A stretch of 64,000 bases of DNA from assembly GCA_048463395.1 (NCBI GenBank), contig DBFWPL010000019.1, forward strand, positions 11,969-75,968, in the 5' to 3' direction. Under the pieces are notes generated by a model. That model had not been told where the DNA came from. It did not search any database and saw only the letters and a program-made list of their open reading frames with translations. The stretch comes from JAGAJR01 sp048463395 (lineage in GTDB: Bacteria; Pseudomonadota; Alphaproteobacteria; RF32; CAG-239). Position numbers and translations under genes: made by a program. Numbering within the stretch: position 1 is the first letter of the stretch; each line of letters begins with the position of its first letter. Shown here in pieces: positions 27,048 through 37,040 of the stretch.

Positions 27048-28739
27048 ATGGTTTTAAGAGCGGTTAAGATATTTTTTGTTGGGATGGTAATGCTGATAGC
27101 GGCCGGAAAAAATGCTTATTCTCAGGCAACTATGGGAAGTCTTGATCAAAATGCCGACCAAAGCCAGGGGCAGTATATGCCGATGAATATGGGGTATGCC
27201 GGATTTAATTCTTTGGGAATGGTGCAGAGTGCTTGGCTGGATCCGCTCCAGAATTTGGGGGAAGGGCAGTCTAAGCCGGCTTATTCCAGATATTATTGGT
27301 CTCCGGATTTGGTGTTGCCGATACGCCTTCGCGAAGGAATGATGACTTTGATTAATTTTCCGGAATGGGAAATGGTTGAAGATATGTTTATCGGTGATAA
27401 TTCCTCGTTTGACGGACAGATTACCGGTCCGAACACTATCTTGCTCTATCCTCGTAAGGGGGCTAACGTTGGTGTAGATACCAACATCATTATTTTCGGA
27501 CGTTCGGGAAACCGTTATGTTTTCTATGTTAAGAGCGAGGGTGTGAATACGGAACGTTTGACCAACTCCATTATTGATATTGACGTTATTGACGGCCCCT
27601 CGGGGTCGCGGGGTACCGGAGTAAACGGAACCCGCAGCAACGGCGGAAGAAGCGGGGTGAATGCCAGTTCTCTCAAGGGAGGAAGCGGTCTTTCGGTAGA
27701 TTCTACGTTTACCAAACGTTTTGGAAAAAATGACTGGATTAAAGAGATACCTCTGGATCCGACAAAGTTTAGATTTGATATTGAAGTTTACGTGCCGAAC
27801 CCTGATGATGTCGTGATTGCTCCGGAAAGAGTTTGGCGGGATGATATCTTTACCTATATCGATTTGGGCGAAAAAGCTCTGAATATGACACAGCGTCCGA
27901 TTGTAACGCTGATTGTGGAAAGAATTGAAGTGCCTGTTGGCTTTAGAACCAAAGGTCCGAATAATCGCTTGATTATTGTTGAGGGTATCGGCGATATGGT
28001 TATGAGGAACGGAAAACGTATTGTCTGTCTGAAAATGCGTCGTTCTGACGATTACGGTATGGAAATGGCAACCTATGCAACTGATTTTGAAGACAGTTCA
28101 TGGGATATTGCTCCGAAAATCCCTGGCGGACGTCAAGGCGGCGGACAAGGCGGAGCCGGATATGGCGGCGGTAACGGAGGTTTTGGCGGAGCCGGTTCTA
28201 ACGAGGGATTTGATGAAGTCGGCGGAGATTCTCCTGGTGATTACGGAAATTATCCGGGAGCTCCGGGACAATATGACATTAAGGTCGGCAATAGCGAAAT
28301 TATTGCACGAAACAATGGTCAGGGGGGCGATGTCAGCGTCGGTTACCAGGGATCGGGACAACAAGGCGGAAACTTTGATTACTCAAAGATGCAGCGGATT
28401 AGCAATAATCATAATTATAACAGCGGTGCTTTGGGCGGCAATGGTCAGTTCAGCTATGGTTCCGGATTCTCTGACAGTAGTTCCAACATCTCAATTGAGC
28501 TCGGAACAGATGCGGATGTCGGAAATCTTGAAAAATTATGGAGCGGTTTGACTAAGAAATATCCTGATATTCTCAATCGGTATGAACCGTTCTTCTCTGT
28601 AGATGCTCCGGCGGACGGGCAGGGTAAAGAATTGTTCCACTTACGAGTAGGACCGGTCGGTTCTCTTGATGACGGAGATTCCGTCTGCAGCAAACTCGGA
28701 CGAAACGGTGTATTTTGTAGTGTAGTCAGAACGCAATGA
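27048..28739 (+). CDS. virB9: VirB9-like core protein with C-terminal SPOR domain
   Basis: A 563-residue exported protein from ATG 27048. It has a signal peptide (ending NAYSQ), a VirB9 N-terminal beta domain (about 85-180), a Gly/Asn/Ser insertion, and the VirB9 C-terminal domain with RVWRDDIFTYIDLG and RLIIVEGIGDMVMRNGKR (about 260-335). A long Gly-rich linker (about 360-475) follows, then a final domain of about 60 residues with the SPOR pattern (LFHLRVGPVGS, then DGDSVCSKL and GVFCSVV). VirB9 belongs to the T4SS outer-membrane core with VirB7 and VirB10. SPOR domains bind peptidoglycan stripped of stem peptides, usually at septa. VirB9 is normally about 290 residues and lacks SPOR. The stop overlaps the next start (ATGA). 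Confidence 0.85.
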   Translation: MVLRAVKIFFVGMVMLIAAGKNAYSQATMGSLDQNADQSQGQYMPMNMGYAGFNSLGMVQSAWLDPLQNLGEGQSKPAYSRYYWSPDLVLPIRLREGMMTLINFPEWEMVEDMFIGDNSSFDGQITGPNTILLYPRKGANVGVDTNIIIFGRSGNRYVFYVKSEGVNTERLTNSIIDIDVIDGPSGSRGTGVNGTRSNGGRSGVNASSLKGGSGLSVDSTFTKRFGKNDWIKEIPLDPTKFRFDIEVYVPNPDDVVIAPERVWRDDIFTYIDLGEKALNMTQRPIVTLIVERIEVPVGFRTKGPNNRLIIVEGIGDMVMRNGKRIVCLKMRRSDDYGMEMATYATDFEDSSWDIAPKIPGGRQGGGQGGAGYGGGNGGFGGAGSNEGFDEVGGDSPGDYGNYPGAPGQYDIKVGNSEIIARNNGQGGDVSVGYQGSGQQGGNFDYSKMQRISNNHNYNSGALGGNGQFSYGSGFSDSSSNISIELGTDADVGNLEKLWSGLTKKYPDILNRYEPFFSVDAPADGQGKELFHLRVGPVGSLDDGDSVCSKLGRNGVFCSVVRTQ

Positions 28740-31700
28740 GTAAAGAAGTATTAACACGTTCCGAAACTTATGTGAGAAAAACCAACCGCATTATTCTTGC
28801 GGTTGGTATCACTTCATTTGTAATCTTTATATTCGGTGTTATGCTTCTTATTCAAAGCAACGAGGTCGTTGATGATTATCAGGAACCTGTTTTTACGGAT
28901 AATGATGATGCTTTGAATATTGGCGAAGTCAAGCCTTTAGAAAATAATCTGGAGTTTGGAAATGTCGATGACGGAGAGATTCCGATTACGACAACCCCTA
29001 ATCCCATTAATATGGGACAGGTAGTTTTGGGCACGGATGCCCGCAACGTACTGACAATCGGGACAAACGGCAAAGCATCAATCACGATTAGTTCCGTACA
29101 ATTGGCTGAACCTCCGTTTGACGGCTTCAGTTTCCATGACGATTGCAGCGGAAAAACGCTAAGGGGGAATGAGCATTGCGATATTACCATGTCTTGGGTG
29201 CCGATTGTTCCGGGAAACGTTCAAAATAACTTTATCGTTTCATGGCATGAATCAAACTTAAGCGTCAGCAATGCAAAATCTGAAAAAATTACAGTGGACG
29301 GAAATGCCATTCGTAAAGAAGATTGTAATTTTTGTGAAACGGCTTTGCCTAAAGATGGCAATGATGAACAGAAAAATGCTTCTAAATTACGGGCAATTAT
29401 AGGGCCGAACGGAGAAATCATCGGTTATGCGGATGAAGACGGTTATGTTCGCGACAAAAACGGCAATATTATCGGTCGGGTCAACGCAAACGGCATGGCT
29501 GTTGATGAGGATGGTAATATTATCGGTGTCGCAGATAATCGAAAACTTGTGTATGACGAGTTTGGTAATGTTATCGGTTATGTAAATCCTGACGGAACGG
29601 TTGTTGATAAAGACGGCAATGTTATCGGAAGAATGCTTCCGGACGGAACCGTCGTTGACGCTAACGGCAATGTGATCGGCAAGGCGGTAGATGCCGGTTA
29701 TGTGTATGATAAAGACGGTAATATTATTGGTCGTGTTCTTCCGGACGGAACCGTCGTTGACATGGATGGCAATGTAATCGGCCGTTTGAACGAAAACGGC
29801 GAAGTCGTTGACGCCAATGGCAATGTGATTGGCTATGTCAGCAAACCGGGACGTGTGGCCGTTGATGAAAACGGTAATATTTTAGGCGTGGTTATGCCAA
29901 ACGGAGCCGTTGTTGATGCTAATGGCAATGTGGTTGGTTATGTAGACGAGAACGGCAATGTTGTTAAAGACAAAACATTGGGAAGCAACCGCCGTTTTGC
30001 TTACGATAAAGACGGCAATATTATCGGTTATATTGATGAAAACGGCAATGTGATTGATGCCGACGGCAATATTATCGGTCGGATGTTGGAGGACGGAACC
30101 ATTGTCGATTTAGACGGTAATGTGATTGGCGAAGCCGGAGATGTTACTGTCGGTCCTCAGCGGCGTTTGGCATATGATAAAGACGGCAACGTAATAGGTT
30201 ATATTGACGAGAACGGCAATGTCGTTGATTTTAACGGCAATATTATCGGAAAAATGCTTGAAGACGGTACCCTTGTTGACCTAGACGGAAATATCATTGG
30301 AAAAGCCGGAGAATTTGTCAATCTGGCATTGGATAAATATGGTAATGTCATTGGTTATGTCAAACCGGACGGAACGATTGTCGATAAAAACGGGAAAGTC
30401 ATCGGTAAAGTGTCGGATATGACTGTCGGTCCTCAGCGGCGTTTGGCATATGATAAAGACGGCAACGTAATAGGTTATATTGACGAGAACGGTAATGTCG
30501 TTGATTTTAACGGCAATATTATCGGAAAAATGCTTGAAGACGGTACCCTTGTTGACTTAGACGGAAATGTCATCGGCAGAGCCGGAGAATATGTCAATTT
30601 AGCGTTGGACAAGAATGGAAAGGTTATCGGCTATGTTAGTGCGGATGGCAAGGTTTATGATTTGAACGGTAATGAAATAGGCTATATTGACGAGAATGGC
30701 AATATTGTAAGTAATGAGCGTTATAAAATCGGAGGTTTGGTTGAAACACAAATGATTCCAATAACCGCTTCGGGTGAAGTCTTAGGAACAGTCAACAATA
30801 ACGGTACGGTTGAGAATGACAGGCAACAGGTTGTAGGACGTATTCTGTCCAACGGCTTAGTAAAAGATCCGTCCGGTTCAAAAGTGATTGCCCGTTTAGT
30901 TCGGGGTGGTTTGGTTGTCGGTTATGGTTGTAAAAATATCGGTTATCTGGAAAGAGACGGAAAAATCCGCAAATCTAATCAGGATACGGGATATAAAGTC
31001 AATAGTAACGGGATTGTAACAGACAGTTCCGGAGCTTATATAGGGGAAGTTGTTTCTCCGGGAAAAGTTTTTGATAATTCCTGCACGCTTTTGGGTGAGG
31101 TCGGCACGGACGGTATTGTTCGCGGCGGTTCCAACAACTACGTCGGCTGTGTCAATCCGGACGGAACGGTCCTGGATGAAAAAGGCGATATTATCGGCGG
31201 TACGGTTAAAAGCGGAATAGCCCTTTCTTATGACGGAGAATATCTCGGTAAAGTTTCTTCGGACGGCTTGGTTATTTCTCCGGCCTTGCTTCCGGTCGGC
31301 TGTGTCGGAACCTACGGCGATGTTTTCAGCCGAAACGGCGGCTACATCGGAAAAATTTTAGAAAACAAATATGCTTTTGACCTGGACGGCAACTTCCTGA
31401 ATATGGTCGGTGAAGACGGACGGGTTTATGTGGCCGGGCAGGCTCCGTCCAGATTATTGGCCAATAATCTGATTGTTGATGATAATAATACGATTATCGG
31501 TATGGCTATGGGTGAGAAAACAACAATTGTCAGTCCGGACGGCAAGGTTCTCGGACGTCTGTTCCCAGACGGATATGTTTACAGCGATAAAGGCGTGGCT
31601 GTCGGCAAAATCAGCGGCGACGGCATGAGCTTTTATAATAAGCAAATCGGCCGGCCGATGCCGAAAGGCGAAGTTGTTGATTTTAACGGCAAACGTCTCG

Positions 31701-32596
31701 GAATAGTCAGCGGAGACGGAACGGTAGTAAACCGTTTTGGCGAAACACTCGGTAAAATTGATGCCAAAGGGACATTGTTGGATTATAAGGGGGAATATAA
31801 AGGTGCAGCTTTGTTGCGAGGAGCCGCGATTGGTTATGACGGAGCTTATCTGGGATACAGTCTGGCTGACGGAAGTATTATTAATCTTGATGGAAAAAAT
31901 GAAGGAAAAGCCAGTGCGGATGGTAAGGTTTTAGATGATAAAAATAATGTCATCGGCGAGATTCTTCCGGAAAACATCGTAGTTGATATCTGGGGTAATT
32001 ATAAAGGCCGCGTAAACTCTCTGGGAGATGTGTTCGATTTGAAAAATGACAACATTACCGCTATTTTGCCGGGCGGTTCCACGGATAAAAACCTCAGTCT
32101 CTTGAAACGGGGAGCTGTCATAGACTTTGGCGGCAACGTTATCGGTTCCGTAGCTCCTGACGGACGGGTAATTGATACGGAAAATGTGGCAATCGGCAGA
32201 GTTCTGTCTGACGGAAACGTGATCAGCCGAGCTGGAAAATTAATCGGAGAAGTGGTTGACGGTGATATTGTTATTGATAACTCTGATAAAGTTGTGGGAT
32301 ATGTTAATTTTGATGGTAAAATCATCGGCAAGGATAAGAGCGTTATCGGTCGAGCTTTATCGGGAGACTTGGCAATTGACAACAACGACAACATTCTGGG
32401 CAGAATTTATAAAATAGGGGCGACTATTTTAGGAAATGACGGAAACTACGTCGGACGTTTGTCTCCGGAAGGCGAAGTTATCGACGCAAACGGTAAGAAC
32501 ATCGGCTACATCAAAAATAACGGCTCTTTTATAGATTTGGATAAAAAAGTATCGGGTTATGCCCTTCAGGAAGTGGCTAAAAACCGGAGGAACTGA
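28736..32596 (+). CDS. Giant bitopic repeat protein, VirB10-partner
   Basis: A 1286-residue protein: a short cytoplasmic N-terminus, one transmembrane helix (about 18-42), an Ig-like domain of the ASH/HYDIN kind (about 85-200, with a Cys pair), then about 1060 residues of short repeats built on DGTVVDxxGNVIGR (roughly 15-17 residues each). The repeat pattern suggests a beta-solenoid or extended beta rod in the periplasm. VirB10 proteins normally have this N-terminal topology (cytoplasmic tail, one helix, periplasmic linker) but end in a beta-barrel core domain, which is absent here and present in the next protein. The two may together supply VirB10 functions. It overlaps virB9 by four bases. 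Confidence 0.7.
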   Translation: MSKEVLTRSETYVRKTNRIILAVGITSFVIFIFGVMLLIQSNEVVDDYQEPVFTDNDDALNIGEVKPLENNLEFGNVDDGEIPITTTPNPINMGQVVLGTDARNVLTIGTNGKASITISSVQLAEPPFDGFSFHDDCSGKTLRGNEHCDITMSWVPIVPGNVQNNFIVSWHESNLSVSNAKSEKITVDGNAIRKEDCNFCETALPKDGNDEQKNASKLRAIIGPNGEIIGYADEDGYVRDKNGNIIGRVNANGMAVDEDGNIIGVADNRKLVYDEFGNVIGYVNPDGTVVDKDGNVIGRMLPDGTVVDANGNVIGKAVDAGYVYDKDGNIIGRVLPDGTVVDMDGNVIGRLNENGEVVDANGNVIGYVSKPGRVAVDENGNILGVVMPNGAVVDANGNVVGYVDENGNVVKDKTLGSNRRFAYDKDGNIIGYIDENGNVIDADGNIIGRMLEDGTIVDLDGNVIGEAGDVTVGPQRRLAYDKDGNVIGYIDENGNVVDFNGNIIGKMLEDGTLVDLDGNIIGKAGEFVNLALDKYGNVIGYVKPDGTIVDKNGKVIGKVSDMTVGPQRRLAYDKDGNVIGYIDENGNVVDFNGNIIGKMLEDGTLVDLDGNVIGRAGEYVNLALDKNGKVIGYVSADGKVYDLNGNEIGYIDENGNIVSNERYKIGGLVETQMIPITASGEVLGTVNNNGTVENDRQQVVGRILSNGLVKDPSGSKVIARLVRGGLVVGYGCKNIGYLERDGKIRKSNQDTGYKVNSNGIVTDSSGAYIGEVVSPGKVFDNSCTLLGEVGTDGIVRGGSNNYVGCVNPDGTVLDEKGDIIGGTVKSGIALSYDGEYLGKVSSDGLVISPALLPVGCVGTYGDVFSRNGGYIGKILENKYAFDLDGNFLNMVGEDGRVYVAGQAPSRLLANNLIVDDNNTIIGMAMGEKTTIVSPDGKVLGRLFPDGYVYSDKGVAVGKISGDGMSFYNKQIGRPMPKGEVVDFNGKRLGIVSGDGTVVNRFGETLGKIDAKGTLLDYKGEYKGAALLRGAAIGYDGAYLGYSLADGSIINLDGKNEGKASADGKVLDDKNNVIGEILPENIVVDIWGNYKGRVNSLGDVFDLKNDNITAILPGGSTDKNLSLLKRGAVIDFGGNVIGSVAPDGRVIDTENVAIGRVLSDGNVISRAGKLIGEVVDGDIVIDNSDKVVGYVNFDGKIIGKDKSVIGRALSGDLAIDNNDNILGRIYKIGATILGNDGNYVGRLSPEGEVIDANGKNIGYIKNNGSFIDLDKKVSGYALQEVAKNRRN
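30146..30292 (+). repeat. 147-bp near-identical direct repeat, copy 1
   Basis: Bases 30146-30292 recur at 30422-30568 (offset 276 bases, 92 codons) with only two differences, both silent (GGC/GGT and CTA/TTA). This points to a recent in-frame duplication inside the repeat region. Confidence 0.95.
30422..30568 (+). repeat. 147-bp near-identical direct repeat, copy 2
   Basis: Second copy of the 147-base unit that starts at 30146. The offset is a multiple of three, so the frame is kept and the solenoid is lengthened by 92 residues. Confidence 0.95.
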
Positions 32597-32598
32597 GT

Positions 32599-35500
32599 TT
32601 GAAACAGAATAGTTTTTATAGTTTTTTCAGCAAACTTGCCCAAACTTTCAGTGTTGCGGCAATTTGTTGTTTTATGTCTGTTTCTTTAGCTCAAGCTCAA
32701 GAAATTACGGCAATAGATTTTAACGGCGATTTGTTGGGTAAGGTTATTCCGGATGGTAAAGTCGTTAGTCTGGACAACCAATTGATAGGTAACGTTACCG
32801 CCGACAGCTTGATTGTAAATTTTGACGGCGAACTGATAGGTGGTGTCGTCCCGCAGGGAATTGCCATCGGTAACGATAATAAATTGCTGGGTAAGGTAAA
32901 CAATGACGGTTCCGTTCGTATGTCTTCCGGAAAAATTATCGGTAAAGTCTTGCCGACCGGCTTGGTTATTGATGATTATTTTGACGTTATCGGTGCAGTT
33001 TTGTTTCCGGGCTTGGTTTATTCAGACGGTGGACAGACAGTCGGACGTTTGACCGGAGACGGTTTGTATACTAACTTGCAGGGACAGGAAATCGGCTTCA
33101 TATCTCCTGACGGCTACGCTTACCGCCGTGTCGGGACGGATTATGTGCTTGACGGACGCCTGATTTCATCCAAGATGGTGGTTTCCGAAAGCGGAGAGTT
33201 TATCGGCAGTGTTACTCCGGGAGGAAATATTACAAATTTTGATGCTGCAACAATTGGTTTTATCAAGGCAAACGGTTTTGCCTATAATGAGAATAATACA
33301 ATTATCGGCCGTATTGTGCGTTCGGGATATGCTTTTGACAATTTCGGACGTTATATTGGTTTTGTAACTTATAACGGGGAAGTTCTGGATAAAGACAAAT
33401 TGGTCGGACATTTGCGTTCTGATGGTAAAATCGCCGGAGAAAAGGATGATATCATAGGTTTTAGCGTTGATATCTCGGCAACGGCAACGGATTCTACCGG
33501 AAAGTTTTTGGGACGCATTATGCCGGACGGAAAAATTTATCGGGCCAGAGAAGAAGCCGGAATACTGGGTGCGAGGGGCATTATCTATAATAAAGACGGC
33601 AATGCCGTCGGCCGTATTATTCAATCCGGTCCGGTTTTTGATTATAAAGGCTCCCTAGTAGCTCATGCATTGAAAAACGGTAAAGTCATTTTGTTGGAAG
33701 GTACTCCGGCAGGCTATGTTATCGGCAACAAGGCATTTGATAATAACGGACGTTTGAGCGGAGCGACAATGGATGAGCTTTTGGTTGTTAACGGCAATAA
33801 CAAGGCTTTGGGAATTGTCGGAATTAATGCTTCTGTCTTTGACGGAGAAGACCGCCGCATTGTTTCTCCGTTTGGATATGTTTTTAATACGGATGGCAGT
33901 ATTAACGGTGCAGCTCTGCCTTTGGGGGCGATATACAATATCAGCGGTATTCCTGTTTCTGAAATTTCCCCGAACGGAGAATTGTATAACAAAGGGAGTC
34001 TGGCTCTGGGAAAATTAACTCAGACAGGTGTCAATATTGACGAGAGAAATAGGATTCTCGGTAAGAACGTTTGCCCTCTCTTTGCTGTGGATGAATCCGG
34101 AAATTCTCTGGGAAATATGTCAGAAGGTAATCTGGTTTTGAATAAAGGCTTGAAAATTACCGCGAAAATTTTGCCGGATAATTCCGTTGTTCCGACATCC
34201 TCCGATGATTCCGTCGATTTAAGCCCGAAAACGGGAAATGCTTATCAAAATAATATTGTAATAAGCTATACCGGAAACCTTTTGGGATACACAAATGACG
34301 ACGGCAGTGTCCGCGACTTTAACGGAAACCGCTTGGGGAAAGTTGTCGGACAGGGCATGGTTGTTGATAATAACGGGTCTGTTATCGGCGGACTGATTGG
34401 ATTTGATACGGTAGTTGATGATGATTGTGTAGTCATCGGCGTGGTTGATCCGAAAGGTGAAATTAGAAATTTCCGTAATGTCAGCATGGGAAAGGTTTTG
34501 TTAAACGGACAGGCTGTTTCCGAAAACGGAAATTATATCGGTTATGCAGTTAATGCCCGTTCGGTAGTTGATTATAGCGGCAATATTCTTGGCGTTGCCT
34601 CTGCCGACGGTCGGGTGTTAAACTATGCGGACGAACAATTGGGATGCCTGAATAAGAAAAAACTTTTGAAAAATGCCGATAATACGATCATTGGCGGCAA
34701 TGTTGAATATTCTCCGGTTATGAATTTTAACGGAACGATTATCGGCCGTGGAATTTTGGATGGTTCTGTTGTCAATGATAAAAATATGGTTATCGGTTAT
34801 ATGCAACCAGACGGCAATATAAACTCCAAAACCGGAGTTCCTATAGGAGATTTATTTAAATATAAGGTTGCTTTTGACGATAATAACAAATTTATCGGCC
34901 GGGTTTTGGAAAACGGAAAGGTTGTCAATGCCGGAAACGAAGAAATCGGACAAGTTGATTTTATCGGTTATGTTTTAGGCAAAGACGGAGCCAAAATCGG
35001 CTATGCATTATATGATTTTTATGTTTATGACAATAATTTCTCCGTTATGGGATATATTAACAAGGACGGCACGGTTCTTTCCCTGTTGGGGCAAAAACTC
35101 GGAACGCTTGACCGTGGTTTTCTGATTGATCGGGGCGGACAGGTTATCGGTCGCGGTAATCGTGATTTTTATATCCGTGATGAAAGTAATTTGGTTCTGG
35201 GTGAATTAAACTTGGATGGTGAACTGGTTAATGTTTCGGGAGAAATTATCGGCACCATAAACAAAGAAGGTAATATTTTGGACAGCGAAGGCAAAACGAT
35301 TGCCACGGCTAAACCTTTGCAGTTTTATAACCTGACGTTAGACCGCCAAAAAGTCTATGACGAAAACGGAAACCTCATAGGTTACGTAAACAAAGACGGC
35401 AGTGTTGTTGATGAAAACGGCAAACTTATCGGTCTGGTAAATGATGACGGCATTGTCATTTCGGCCAACGGCAACATCATTGGCGGAACATCCCTTGACT

Positions 35501-37026
35501 GGTATGAAAAAGCCCCGCAAACAGCACCTAAAGACGACAAACTTCCTGAGGTTGGGGTCAATGAATATCAGGAAATCAAAGAACAATATCGCAAATCTTT
35601 GGGAATAGCTCTGACTCCGGACGGAGAATACCTTGGCGAAATTATGGAAGACGGCAATGTCGTGGACAAGAACGGAAAAGTCTTGGGACATAAAATGCCG
35701 GACGGGTTGGTTATAGATGATGACGGAACTTTAATCGGCATTGAAGAAGCCGGCAAACCGAACACGGACGGAATGTTTATTCCGGCGGGAACTTTCGGCA
35801 GCGGCGGAGCTTACGGCGTAGGTAACGGTTCCGGAACCAACTTGGGACCTGGAGGCGGTTTTGGTCCGGGAGAGCGTTACGACCCTCAGCGTGCGGCTGC
35901 TCTGGATGCTGCACAAAACCAGCGTCGTCAGGGAATGGCTGTCGGTAGAATCAGTACTAATATCAGAAAAGAAGCCTTTGACGGTTACCAGAAAAACTGG
36001 GATGAACAAGGTGTTTCCAAAGCCATTTCTTCATGGCGGGTTAAGTTAGACGAGATGATTTTTGCAGACAAACCTATTCCGGCCGTATTGTCTCGCTCTA
36101 TCGACAGCAACAACCCGACCCCGATTACCGCTTTTGTGGAAAGAAATATTTATGCTGAAGAAGGCCGAAACATCATTATTCCGGCAGGAAGCCGTCTGGT
36201 GGGAACTTTGGGCGGTCTGACCGGAACGACGGAAACCACGTCCCAATCTGCTAAAGTCCAAATTTCTTGGGAACGTTTGATTCGTCCAGACGGTGTTTTG
36301 TTTACCTTTGCCGGTATCACCGCGGACGCTCAAGGTCGTGGCGGTGCTCTGGGTTATTTGGATCAGCAGCTGTTTAAGAAATATACTTTGCCGATTATGA
36401 CCACGGCGTTGACCAGTTATACGTCTTATTTAATGGCTGATGACGACAAGAGCAGCGGAGAGACTGAAAGCTCCAGACAACAGGCCGCCAATGACGCTCG
36501 TCAAAACTTCCTGAATGAAATGAATCAGGTGTTTGAACAAATCTTGGCGGACAAGACAAACATCAAACCGCTGACTTATGTTCCTGCCGGTACCAGAATT
36601 ATTGTCTTCCCGAATGTTGATTTGTGGATGAGAACCGAAGAACGTGATGCGGAAGCAAGTACCGGACAGGGTAGTAAGAAAGATGTCTTTATTGATGACG
36701 AAAAAGTAACCAATGACAGAAAACTGCAAGAAAACAAGCGTGCCGTCAATATCAGTGCAAGTTCTGCGTCTCAGGCCGGAAATGTCTTGTATGAAGCTGA
36801 TGATGCAGGTATTGAGGCTGTTGACGCTCCGCCTAAACTGATTGACGACAGCAGTGTCAAGAACAAGAAAAAAGCCAAAGGTCAACCGACCAATCCTGGT
36901 TTGGTAAGCGGCAGCACACCACCTCCGCCGCCGACGTATTCGACAACTCCGGGAGCCAATAACGCTTCCTCTGGAAGTTCCGGCAGCAGCCAAAACAGCG
37001 ACAGTAGTGTTCCTCAATTATTCTGA
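32599..37026 (+). CDS. virB10: Giant repeat protein with C-terminal VirB10/TrbI domain
   Basis: A 1475-residue protein starting at TTG with GGAGG eight bases upstream. It has a signal peptide (ending LAQAQ) rather than the usual VirB10 transmembrane anchor. About 1050 residues of the same repeat as the preceding protein follow (cores such as NGNLIGYVNKDGSVVD), then a Gly-rich linker and the VirB10/TrbI/DotG domain (about 1115-1350). Signatures there are FVERNIYAEEGRNIIIPAGS, VQISWERLIRPDG and ITADAQGRGG. A Ser/Pro/Asn tail ends the protein. VirB10 spans the envelope and gates the outer-membrane pore. Losing the inner-membrane anchor implies the anchor is provided by the upstream partner. The gene starts two bases after the previous stop. 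Confidence 0.88.
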   Translation: MKQNSFYSFFSKLAQTFSVAAICCFMSVSLAQAQEITAIDFNGDLLGKVIPDGKVVSLDNQLIGNVTADSLIVNFDGELIGGVVPQGIAIGNDNKLLGKVNNDGSVRMSSGKIIGKVLPTGLVIDDYFDVIGAVLFPGLVYSDGGQTVGRLTGDGLYTNLQGQEIGFISPDGYAYRRVGTDYVLDGRLISSKMVVSESGEFIGSVTPGGNITNFDAATIGFIKANGFAYNENNTIIGRIVRSGYAFDNFGRYIGFVTYNGEVLDKDKLVGHLRSDGKIAGEKDDIIGFSVDISATATDSTGKFLGRIMPDGKIYRAREEAGILGARGIIYNKDGNAVGRIIQSGPVFDYKGSLVAHALKNGKVILLEGTPAGYVIGNKAFDNNGRLSGATMDELLVVNGNNKALGIVGINASVFDGEDRRIVSPFGYVFNTDGSINGAALPLGAIYNISGIPVSEISPNGELYNKGSLALGKLTQTGVNIDERNRILGKNVCPLFAVDESGNSLGNMSEGNLVLNKGLKITAKILPDNSVVPTSSDDSVDLSPKTGNAYQNNIVISYTGNLLGYTNDDGSVRDFNGNRLGKVVGQGMVVDNNGSVIGGLIGFDTVVDDDCVVIGVVDPKGEIRNFRNVSMGKVLLNGQAVSENGNYIGYAVNARSVVDYSGNILGVASADGRVLNYADEQLGCLNKKKLLKNADNTIIGGNVEYSPVMNFNGTIIGRGILDGSVVNDKNMVIGYMQPDGNINSKTGVPIGDLFKYKVAFDDNNKFIGRVLENGKVVNAGNEEIGQVDFIGYVLGKDGAKIGYALYDFYVYDNNFSVMGYINKDGTVLSLLGQKLGTLDRGFLIDRGGQVIGRGNRDFYIRDESNLVLGELNLDGELVNVSGEIIGTINKEGNILDSEGKTIATAKPLQFYNLTLDRQKVYDENGNLIGYVNKDGSVVDENGKLIGLVNDDGIVISANGNIIGGTSLDWYEKAPQTAPKDDKLPEVGVNEYQEIKEQYRKSLGIALTPDGEYLGEIMEDGNVVDKNGKVLGHKMPDGLVIDDDGTLIGIEEAGKPNTDGMFIPAGTFGSGGAYGVGNGSGTNLGPGGGFGPGERYDPQRAAALDAAQNQRRQGMAVGRISTNIRKEAFDGYQKNWDEQGVSKAISSWRVKLDEMIFADKPIPAVLSRSIDSNNPTPITAFVERNIYAEEGRNIIIPAGSRLVGTLGGLTGTTETTSQSAKVQISWERLIRPDGVLFTFAGITADAQGRGGALGYLDQQLFKKYTLPIMTTALTSYTSYLMADDDKSSGETESSRQQAANDARQNFLNEMNQVFEQILADKTNIKPLTYVPAGTRIIVFPNVDLWMRTEERDAEASTGQGSKKDVFIDDEKVTNDRKLQENKRAVNISASSASQAGNVLYEADDAGIEAVDAPPKLIDDSSVKNKKKAKGQPTNPGLVSGSTPPPPPTYSTTPGANNASSGSSGSSQNSDSSVPQLF

Positions 37027-37040
37027 CAGGAGAATGGGAA

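Noticed and set aside
32560..32700. A frameshift joining the two repeat proteins into one VirB10
   Set aside because: The second protein has its own ribosome site (GGAGG), start codon and a clear signal peptide, so two separate proteins are more likely.
28736..37026. CRISPR-like or satellite DNA because of regular short repeats
   Set aside because: The repeats are protein-coding, in frame, diverged at DNA level, and have no constant spacers.
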